Shown here: in pieces, positions 1-6,142 of the stretch
How the letters are laid out: every line of letters starts with the position of its first letter
Numbering within the stretch: position 1 is the first letter of the stretch
Origin: a bacterium
GTDB taxonomy: Bacteria > UBP15 > UBA6099 > JAJRTR01
DNA length: 6,142 nt
Direction: 5' to 3'
Assembly (NCBI GenBank): GCA_024278215.1
Contig: JAJRTR010000098.1
Coordinates: 1 to 6,142, forward strand
Notes under the pieces: generated by a model
Databases searched by the model: none
Told to the model about the DNA's origin: nothing
Seen by the model: the letters and a program-made list of their open reading frames with translations, nothing else
Position numbers and translations under genes: made by a program

Positions 1-155
1 AGCGAAAGCGCCTTATCCATAGAGATGGTAGCATTGAGATCGGAAGCGGAAGTGTTAGGGCTGTCTACTATTTCTATGATTTTATGCACAACCTGCGGCA
101 ATGTCGGTATGTCTTTGAGTCGGTCTATGACTCTCTGTACGGTTTTGTCATCCAT
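1..155 (-). CDS. HDOD-domain protein, N-terminal 51 codons only (runs off the left edge)
   Basis: The minus-strand frame from the ATG at 155-153 stays open to base 1. The visible protein begins MDDKTVQRVIDRLKDIPTLP (residues 1-20), continues QVVHKIIEIV (21-30), and then reads DSPNTSASDL...SMDKALS (31-51). The pattern of a short helix, 'LP-x-hydrophobic pairs', a 'D-x-P-N-T-S-A-S-D-L' turn and a 'D-x-A-L-S' segment is typical of the start of HDOD domains. These are helical, HD-superfamily-related domains that usually lack the metal-binding residues and occur in signalling and regulatory proteins. The start overlaps the end of the YtxH-type gene by 8 nt, suggesting translational coupling; AGGGAG on the minus strand (174-169) lies 13 nt upstream, rather far for a Shine-Dalgarno. 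The ATG at 151-149 is out of frame and soon meets a stop. Any C-terminal output domain lies outside the window, so the function is unknown. Family assignment is fairly confident. Confidence 0.75.
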   Translation of the reverse strand, partial: MDDKTVQRVIDRLKDIPTLPQVVHKIIEIVDSPNTSASDLNATISMDKALS

Positions 156-459
156 CCTTATGTTCAAACTCCCTGGCTCTTTGTTCGAGCTTTTTTTTCA
201 CGAGTCTTGCTTCTTCAATACCCGCGTTCACCGAAGCGTACAGTCGTTCAATCTGGAAACCGGCAATTTTTGTTGTAGTCTGATAGGAATGTTTTGCCGA
301 TAACATCAGTTGTTGCGTTTTTTCTGTTTTATCCGCAACCACGTCCGTTATGTTTTTTCGCATTGTTTTTCCGTCGGTCGGCGCATACAACAGCCCGGCG
401 ATGGTCCCGGTAATAAAACCTGATGCAATTGCTGTGAAAAACTTCCAGTCGTATCTCAT
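148..459 (-). CDS. YtxH-family small membrane protein
   Basis: A 103-residue protein with one N-terminal hydrophobic, glycine-rich segment at about residues 7-25 (FFTAIASGFITGTIAGLLYA), directly followed by APTDGKTMRK (26-35). This 'G-x-x-x-G-x-x-x-G-L-L-[YF]-A-P-x-x-G-x-x-x-R' arrangement is the hallmark of the YtxH family. The remainder (36-103) is polar, charged and predicted helical or coiled-coil, with many Lys, Glu and Gln residues. Family members are small membrane-anchored proteins of unknown biochemical role; in Bacillus subtilis ytxH belongs to a general-stress operon. The gene follows the DUF948-type gene by 6 nt and overlaps the HDOD gene by 8 nt. Upstream of the ATG there is only a distant purine stretch (GGAAGAG, about 18 nt away), so translation may depend on coupling to the preceding gene. 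Confidence 0.82.
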   Translation of the reverse strand: MRYDWKFFTAIASGFITGTIAGLLYAPTDGKTMRKNITDVVADKTEKTQQLMLSAKHSYQTTTKIAGFQIERLYASVNAGIEEARLVKKKLEQRAREFEHKDG

Positions 460-465
460 TTTCGG

Positions 466-894
466 TTATTTCGTTTTCTCTTCCTGTTTTTCGGAGCCGT
501 TGCCACCGTATTCGTTCCATGTTTCAATTGCTTTTCTGGCTCCGGCGGAAATGCTGTGCAGGTTCGACAACGTCGGCACTACTGTTTTATCTATCATGTT
601 CATTGACGAGCGGACATCGGACGAGATGCTCTCGACATTTTCTACAATGCTGTCAAGTTTATCCATATTATCGCCGATTCGTTTTGTCATCAGGTTGATA
701 TCGTCAATGGATTTCTGAAGCATATCAACCGTGGAATGTACGTTGTAATCTACTGTTTCTATCAATTTTTTCAAGGAAACGGAACTGCTGATAAGGGATT
801 TTGCCAGCCAGTACAGCGTAAGCGAAACTGTCACGCCGGCAAGAGCTATGACTACGAGTGCAACCTTCAGAAATGGCGCAGCAGATTCTGCCAT
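466..894 (-). CDS. DUF948-like membrane-anchored coiled-coil protein
   Basis: A 142-residue protein with a single N-terminal membrane segment at about residues 8-31 (from FLKVALVVIALAG to YWLA). A long amphipathic region follows at about 35-125, rich in Ser, Asp, Lys, Ile, Leu and Met with heptad-like hydrophobic spacing (for example IDDINLMTKRIGDNMDKLDS, 63-82). The tail is short and charged (KQEEKTK, 136-142). This architecture, together with the adjacent YtxH gene, matches DUF948 proteins such as Bacillus YtxG, whose molecular role is unknown. It probably sits in the inner membrane with a coiled coil in the cytoplasm or periplasm; the orientation cannot be fixed from sequence. It is the first gene of a leftward three-gene operon and has a promoter very close to its ATG. 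A generic methyl-accepting-protein-like coiled coil is the alternative, but no signalling-domain hairpin is present. Confidence 0.7.
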   Translation of the reverse strand: MAESAAPFLKVALVVIALAGVTVSLTLYWLAKSLISSSVSLKKLIETVDYNVHSTVDMLQKSIDDINLMTKRIGDNMDKLDSIVENVESISSDVRSSMNMIDKTVVPTLSNLHSISAGARKAIETWNEYGGNGSEKQEEKTK

Positions 895-902
895 ATCGAT
901 TT

Positions 903-931
903 ATTTTACCTTTTGAGGTCCAATTTTTCAA
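903..931 (-). promoter_or_regulatory. Sigma70-like promoter for the leftward operon
   Basis: On the minus strand TTGAAA (931-926) is separated by exactly 17 nt from TAAAAT (908-903), close to the TTGACA-17-TATAAT consensus. It would start transcription around 897-895, only a few bases before the DUF948 gene's ATG at 894. There is no room for a Shine-Dalgarno on such a transcript, so either the mRNA is nearly leaderless or the real promoter lies further upstream. Predicted by eye only. Confidence 0.45.
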
Positions 932-1041
932 TCAGTACTATCATTTATCGGCAATACCGACCGTAAGCTGTATGTTCTATAGTAATAAATGTTTTGTATT
1001 TCATAAAGGTTTCTTCAAGATAAAGTTTATATTTGGTTCTT

Positions 1042-1061
1042 CGCTGAATCGTCCATCAGCG
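1042..1061. other. Small inverted repeat (6-bp stem)
   Basis: CGCTGA (1042-1047) and TCAGCG (1056-1061) are perfect reverse complements around an 8-nt loop. No T-run follows on either strand and no gene ends here, so it is not an obvious terminator. It marks the left edge of the hairpin-rich core of the intergenic region. Confidence 0.4.
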
Positions 1062-1085
1062 TTGATATGACTGTAGATCGTGTGC

Positions 1086-1114
1086 CGTGCTCAAACCGCA
1101 TTTGTTTGGGCACG
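1086..1114. other. Strong hairpin-forming inverted repeat (11-bp stem, 7-nt loop)
   Basis: CGTGCTCAAAC (1086-1096) pairs with GTTTGGGCACG (1104-1114) around the loop CGCATTT. Ten pairs are Watson-Crick and one is a T/G wobble if transcribed rightwards. On the plus strand it is followed by AAAATACG, not by a T-run, and on the minus strand by GCACACG, so it is not a canonical intrinsic terminator. No gene ends at this spot in either direction. It may be part of a structured RNA or a repeat element. Confidence 0.6.
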
Positions 1115-1161
1115 AAAATACGACCTCTTTAGTTCCGGCTACGCCGGGTCAGGGTTTTCGT
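1112..1161. other. Nested inverted repeat / possible structured RNA element
   Basis: The outer arms ACGAAAA (1112-1118) and TTTTCGT (1155-1161) are exact reverse complements. They enclose a compact GC hairpin, CCGGC (1135-1139) - TAC - GCCGG (1143-1147). GAC (1122-1124) and GTC (1148-1150) could add an intermediate 3-bp stem. The outer left arm shares its first bases with the right arm of the 1086-1114 hairpin, so the two folds abut or compete. No known RNA family was recognised. Confidence 0.4.
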
Positions 1162-1196
1162 TCAAGCACTAACTTTTCGCTCGACCTCGCCACGAA

Positions 1197-1202
1197 CATA
1201 AT
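1197..1202 (+). promoter_or_regulatory. Candidate -10 element for the rightward operon
   Basis: CATAAT matches five of six bases of the TATAAT consensus. The -35 region at the right distance (TTTTCG, 1174-1179, 17-nt spacer) is poor. Transcription would begin near 1209, directly in front of the inverted repeat at 1211. The AT-rich stretch at 1236-1247 (containing TATATT) is an alternative -10. Weak, position-based call. Confidence 0.28.
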
Positions 1203-1210
1203 TTTTCAAC

Positions 1211-1281
1211 CGGCTCTTTCATATATTCGTCATTAATTATATATTTTCTGGTTAAGAGCCAATTGCAAAAGGCGGGAGCCG
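1211..1281 (+). promoter_or_regulatory. Leader with competing pairings that could mask the ribosome binding site
   Basis: GGCTCTT (1212-1218) is perfectly complementary to AAGAGCC (1254-1260), with an inner ATATAT/ATATAT pair (1221-1226 with 1239-1244). The same left arm, CGGCTCTT (1211-1218), can instead pair with GGGAGCCG (1274-1281): six Watson-Crick pairs plus two G-U. That second pairing covers the GGGAG ribosome binding site at 1274-1278. This could be a switchable leader, an operator, or coincidence; it requires a start site upstream of 1211. Confidence 0.35.
1274..1278 (+). promoter_or_regulatory. Ribosome binding site of the TIM-barrel gene
   Basis: GGGAG lies 7 nt before the ATG at 1286, a normal Shine-Dalgarno spacing. 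It supports that start over any other in the frame. Confidence 0.65.
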
Positions 1282-1285
1282 ACAA

Positions 1286-1984
1286 ATGAGTAGCCATTTT
1301 AATATTAATGAAGCAATAAAAGCGGGAACAATGGGATTGATAGCAAGTCTTCCGCGAAACGATGTCGAGCTTGCTCGTGCTGCCGAGCGCGGCGGTGCGG
1401 ATATGCTGAAGGTGCATCTGAATGTGCGACATGCCGCAAGCGGCACATATTTCGGCTCGCTCGACGAGGAGAAGGAACGCATCGAGTCGATTATCGACGC
1501 TGTGGATATTCCTGTAGGGATAATGCCCGGTTCTGAAGTCACGGCGACTCTCGATGAGATGCGGCGGCTCGAGGATATGGGCGTTTCATTCTACGATATT
1601 TACGCAAAGGATATGCCGGCGGAATATCTCGATCTTGATAAAATGGCACCGATGGCCGCCCTCAGCGAAAGCTGGAAACACTGGGAATCCAACCACATCG
1701 CGGCAATGGGCATAAATATGCTTGAAGCTTCCATCGTCCCGCATACCGAATATGGAAACCCGCTTGTCTTATCCGATCTTTTGGCATATTCTTACCTTGT
1801 AGACCAGTTCAGCGGCATCGTGATTGTGCCGACGCAGAAAGCGATCAAACCTGCTGAAGTGAGATTACTGGACAGGGCTGGTGTCAGGGGCCTGATGATA
1901 GGCAGGATTGTCACGGGCGACACACCGGAGTCTTTCGAAAAAACAACTGCCGCTTTTGCCGCAGCTATTGAGGATGTTTTTTAA
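1286..1984 (+). CDS. Uncharacterised TIM-barrel protein (phosphate-binding barrel-like)
   Basis: A 232-residue soluble protein with no signal peptide or membrane segment. Alternating strand-helix units are easy to follow: GLIASL (17-22), GADMLKVHL (38-46), IPVGIMPG (75-82), GVSFYDIYA (99-107), AAMGINMLEASIVP (139-152), FSGIVIVPTQ (175-184) and GVRGLMIGRIVTG (199-211). The last segment, G-x-x-G-hydrophobic-hydrophobic-x-G-x-hydrophobic-V-T-G, resembles the C-terminal phosphate-binding loop of ribulose-phosphate-binding barrels such as the NanE, ThiG and TrpC-like groups. K42 and H44 on strand 2, D104 and Y106 on strand 4, E147 and K185 are candidate active-site residues by position. I do not recognise the specific family and infer only a small phosphorylated substrate. 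It has a good ribosome binding site, is the first gene of the rightward operon, and ends 12 nt before lgt. Being upstream of lgt does not by itself imply a lipid role. Confidence 0.7.
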   Translation: MSSHFNINEAIKAGTMGLIASLPRNDVELARAAERGGADMLKVHLNVRHAASGTYFGSLDEEKERIESIIDAVDIPVGIMPGSEVTATLDEMRRLEDMGVSFYDIYAKDMPAEYLDLDKMAPMAALSESWKHWESNHIAAMGINMLEASIVPHTEYGNPLVLSDLLAYSYLVDQFSGIVIVPTQKAIKPAEVRLLDRAGVRGLMIGRIVTGDTPESFEKTTAAFAAAIEDVF

Positions 1985-1996
1985 TATATAGATTCT

Positions 1997-2785
1997 ATGC
2001 ATCCGGTTCTTTATACCATAAATGCTTTTGAGCTGTTTGGCAGGACCCTGGGGCCGCTCTATATTCACGCATACGGCGTTATGCTCGCGCTGGCGTTTCT
2101 GTCGGGCATGTTGCTGGCTGTCAGAGAGGCAAAGCAATATGGCGTAAGCGCTGACACGATAATCGACATGATGATATACATCATCGTCTTCAGCATCATC
2201 GGCGCACGGATTATGTTTGTTCTGCTGTCTCCTCAGGAATATATCGGTGATCCGTTATCGTCGCTCAAAGTATACGAGGGCGGACTTTCCTTCCATGGCG
2301 GTGCCATCGGCGGTACGCTTGCGGTAATCCTGTATTCGAAATTGAAAAAGGTGTCTGTGTGGACTTTGGCGGACATCTGTGTGCCGGGACTTGTGCTGGG
2401 CGCTGCCGTCGCACGCATTGGCTGTTTTCTTAACGGCTGCTGCTACGGATGCGCAACGAATGTTCCCTGGGCTATTGTGTTCCCGAACCTGCACGACGGC
2501 ATTCCACGCCACCCGGCGATGCTCTATGACCTCGCGCTGAATCTTGTACTGCTCGGCGTACTTTTCGCGCTGAAACCATATCGAAAAAGACGGGGCGACC
2601 TGCTTGCATACTATTTCATAGGGTTCTCCATCCTGCGGTTTATTACCGAGATTTTCAGGAAGGGCGCCACGGGGAGAGTGTTCCTGCTGGGGCTGACTAT
2701 GGCGCAATGGGCGAGTTTCGGCATATTCGCGCTGGGTCTTGCGCTTCTCTTCCTGCGCCCGCCCGACAAAAAAACAAATGATTGA
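1997..2785 (+). CDS. lgt: Prolipoprotein diacylglyceryl transferase
   Basis: A 262-residue polytopic inner-membrane enzyme, normal length for Lgt. It transfers diacylglyceryl from phosphatidylglycerol to the lipobox cysteine of prolipoproteins, the first step of lipoprotein maturation. It begins in the typical way (MHPVLYTI, then LYIHAYGVMLALAF at 21-34), which supports this start although no clear Shine-Dalgarno is present. Family landmarks are GGLSFHGGAIGG (95-106) with the essential histidine equivalent H100; ARIGCFLNGCCYG (139-151) with the catalytic-site arginine R140; RHPAMLYD (171-178); and LRFITEIFR (213-221), matching the conserved R-F-x-x-E-x-x-R region. Hydrophobic helices at about 22-41, 56-76, 100-114, 125-140, 178-192, 203-217 and 235-253 fit a seven-helix fold. 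The signature motif is a variant: A replaces G before R140, and cysteines stand where many homologues have Asn and Glu. The gene lies 12 nt after the barrel gene and is probably co-transcribed. Confidence 0.96.
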   Translation: MHPVLYTINAFELFGRTLGPLYIHAYGVMLALAFLSGMLLAVREAKQYGVSADTIIDMMIYIIVFSIIGARIMFVLLSPQEYIGDPLSSLKVYEGGLSFHGGAIGGTLAVILYSKLKKVSVWTLADICVPGLVLGAAVARIGCFLNGCCYGCATNVPWAIVFPNLHDGIPRHPAMLYDLALNLVLLGVLFALKPYRKRRGDLLAYYFIGFSILRFITEIFRKGATGRVFLLGLTMAQWASFGIFALGLALLFLRPPDKKTND

Positions 2786-2832
2786 GCCGATTGTAATATT
2801 CTGATTCTGTTGCGTCCGGCTGCAATCGACTC
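2784..2832. other. Imperfect inverted repeat in the lgt-rluD gap
   Basis: GAGCCGATTG (2784-2793) and CAATCGACTC (2823-2832) are complementary at nine of ten positions around a 29-nt loop. The left arm starts within the lgt stop codon. What follows is GAATGAAATAAAAATG, with no T-run, so an intrinsic terminator is unlikely. It may be a weak attenuating or mRNA-processing structure, or chance. The 74-nt gap is the largest within the rightward arm. Confidence 0.4.
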
Positions 2833-2859
2833 GAATGAAATAAAAATGGATGTTATATT

Positions 2860-5259
<2,400 letters not shown>

Positions 5260-5260
5260 T

Positions 5261-6142
5261 ATGGCCGCCTTTCCTGCTGGAACAGGCCGCGCAGGGAAAG
5301 GGATCAACACATGGGGCTTCGTGACGTTTTGCGCGGTTTTTCTCATAATTTCTTCTTTTATAGCCTGGTTTGCCGTGGGCAGGTTGTCGACCGGCAAAGT
5401 CGCTTACTCCGAAAACGCGGCCCCGCCCCATAACGATGCCCTCACTATTGCGGGCGTCGCGGGTTCGGAACCGCCGCCGGAAATACACATTCCCGACAAA
5501 GACCCCTATTCGGTGCTGCCGCCGCTGGGCAATTATTCCGACGACTCGCGCAATTCGGGCAACTCGGACCGGGAACCACGCAGCAGCACAGTCGCCGGGA
5601 AAAATCAGCACAAAAAAAATGATTCAAAACCCGCCGCTGCCGTTTCCTCACAAAAAAAGAAAAAAACTGCTCCAGCCTCTAACAAAGCATCCACAGCAAA
5701 GAAGAAAAACATATCAAAACCTTTCAAAAAGACAGCTCTGCAACCTTCCACTTCTGTAAAAATTACAAAATCTCCGCAATCTCCGTTTAATGTAAAATCC
5801 GGCAATGTACCACCTTCAAATACCTATGTAAATTCTAAAAAACAACTCGAGATCACTCCAACAAAACTCGTTTCGCTCAAAGATTTTCGGGCCGATCCTG
5901 AAACCGGTGTGCCGGTCAGGGACTCCAACTATGAAAGGAAACTGGCTGCGGCACCGGGTGAGCGAACCGTAGTGCAGCACGTCGGCAGTGATTACACGGA
6001 TGCCGGTTCTCCGAAGTGGTACACGGTGAAAGTCGGCATTACCGAAAGCAAAATCAGGGCCGATGTGCTACGTGATGTGCTTCAGAATCAGGGATTCGGA
6101 CTTGCGCGCACAAAGCAGAGCGCGGACGGCAACTGGTATGTG
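5261..6142 (+). CDS. Membrane-anchored SPOR-domain protein, C-terminus beyond the window
   Basis: The frame from ATG 5261 is open for 294 codons to the last base, so the gene is partial at its 3' end. Layout: short cytoplasmic tail (1-17), one membrane helix at about 18-40 (WGFVTFCAVFLIISSFIAWF), an acidic/proline-rich stretch (about 50-110), a lysine-rich low-complexity linker (about 113-195, some 20 lysines, including KKKK at 132-135 and KKK at 147-149), a less biased segment (196-250), then KWYTVKVGITESKIRADVL (252-270) and LQNQGFGLARTK (274-285) to NWYV at the edge. That last part matches the first strand, helix and second strand of a SPOR domain ('Y-x-V-x-V-G', helix, 'G-[FY]'). SPOR domains bind glycan strands lacking stem peptides, mainly at the division septum, and such proteins are typically type II membrane anchored as here. 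The role is probably in cell division or wall remodelling. It has a strong ribosome binding site 1 nt after yajC, so it is co-translated. Confidence 0.75.
   Translation, partial: MAAFPAGTGRAGKGINTWGFVTFCAVFLIISSFIAWFAVGRLSTGKVAYSENAAPPHNDALTIAGVAGSEPPPEIHIPDKDPYSVLPPLGNYSDDSRNSGNSDREPRSSTVAGKNQHKKNDSKPAAAVSSQKKKKTAPASNKASTAKKKNISKPFKKTALQPSTSVKITKSPQSPFNVKSGNVPPSNTYVNSKKQLEITPTKLVSLKDFRADPETGVPVRDSNYERKLAAAPGERTVVQHVGSDYTDAGSPKWYTVKVGITESKIRADVLRDVLQNQGFGLARTKQSADGNWYV
5597..5845 (+). repeat. A-rich, lysine-coding low-complexity tract inside the SPOR gene
   Basis: Codes for residues about 113-195 of the SPOR protein. The plus strand is strongly A-rich, with runs of eight A (5612-5619), seven A (5652-5658) and seven A (5660-5666). 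Codons here are mainly AAA, TCT, CCT, ACA and GTA, unlike the GC-richer codons in tgt and the rest of this gene. The reading frame is intact through all runs, so it appears to be a real linker. Confidence 0.6.

Larger units (their letters stand above)
895..1285. other. Intergenic region between divergent operons
   Basis: 391 bases without a convincing gene on either strand. Bases 895-1040 are AT-rich and hold the leftward promoter. About 1042-1190 is more GC-rich and contains several inverted repeats (1042-1061, 1086-1114, 1112-1161). About 1197-1285 is AT-rich again and holds the presumed promoter, leader and ribosome binding site of the rightward operon. Reading frames through the core are short and interrupted by stops. 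A small RNA or a dispersed repeat element in the core is possible but cannot be decided from one window. Confidence 0.6.

Noticed and set aside
350-718. 122-codon plus-strand open frame over the YtxH and DUF948 genes
   Set aside because: It is antisense to two genes with recognisable features, has no ribosome binding site, and its translation shows no domain pattern.
1086-1114. Intrinsic transcription terminator
   Set aside because: The stem is strong but no T-run follows on either strand and no gene ends nearby; the adjoining genes are divergent.
895-1285. CRISPR array, tRNA or insertion-sequence remnant in the intergenic region
   Set aside because: Repeats are too short and irregular for CRISPR, no cloverleaf with a T-arm was found, and there are no transposase fragments or target-site duplications.
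1169-1542. Two overlapping minus-strand frames over the intergenic region and the barrel gene start
   Set aside because: They mostly mirror the coding strand of the barrel gene; no ribosome binding sites and no recognisable protein features.
2255-2707. 150-codon minus-strand frame inside lgt
   Set aside because: Antisense to a clearly identified gene; composition is what a GC-biased complementary frame gives.
5370-5759. 129-codon plus-strand frame within the SPOR gene
   Set aside because: It is the wrong frame of the A- and C-rich linker; the frame from 5261 has a strong ribosome binding site, a membrane helix and a SPOR domain.

Overview
The window looks like ordinary chromosomal DNA from a diderm (Gram-negative-type) bacterium. 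The support is a prolipoprotein diacylglyceryl transferase, the Sec accessory protein YajC, a queuosine tRNA-guanine transglycosylase, and a membrane-anchored SPOR (peptidoglycan-binding) protein. I cannot assign a phylum. The cysteine-rich Lgt motif and the mixture of a Bacillus-like DUF948/YtxH pair with an HDOD protein point away from enteric proteobacteria, but this is inference. No mobile element, tRNA, rRNA or CRISPR array was seen.

Left arm (1-894, minus strand): three tightly packed genes read leftwards. They are a DUF948-type membrane-anchored coiled-coil protein (894-466), a YtxH-type small membrane protein (459-148), and the first 51 codons of an HDOD-domain protein (155 to beyond base 1). 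The gaps are 6 nt and an 8-nt overlap, so this is very probably one operon. A good sigma70-like promoter lies immediately before the first gene.

Centre (895-1285): a 391-base intergenic region separates the divergent arms. It is AT-rich at both ends with a more GC-rich, hairpin-rich core at about 1042-1190. Next to the rightward operon is an inverted repeat whose left arm can pair either with a nearby partner or with the ribosome binding site of the first gene.

Right arm (1286-6142, plus strand): six co-directional genes. They are an uncharacterised TIM-barrel protein, lgt (lipoprotein lipidation), an RluA/RluD-family 23S rRNA pseudouridine synthase, tgt (queuosine in tRNA), yajC (Sec translocon accessory), and a membrane protein with a lysine-rich linker and a C-terminal SPOR domain that runs off the window. 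Spacing is 12 nt, 74 nt, a 17-nt overlap, a 4-nt ATGA overlap and 1 nt. Tgt, yajC and the SPOR gene are thus almost certainly co-translated. The arm joins RNA modification with envelope protein export and maturation. The familiar tgt-yajC pair is followed here by the SPOR gene rather than directly by secD.

The most notable points are the possible ribosome-binding-site-sequestering leader, the unexplained hairpin cluster, the unassigned barrel protein at the head of a conserved-gene operon, and the SPOR protein with its compositionally distinct poly-lysine linker. I see no convincing novel defence or mobile system.
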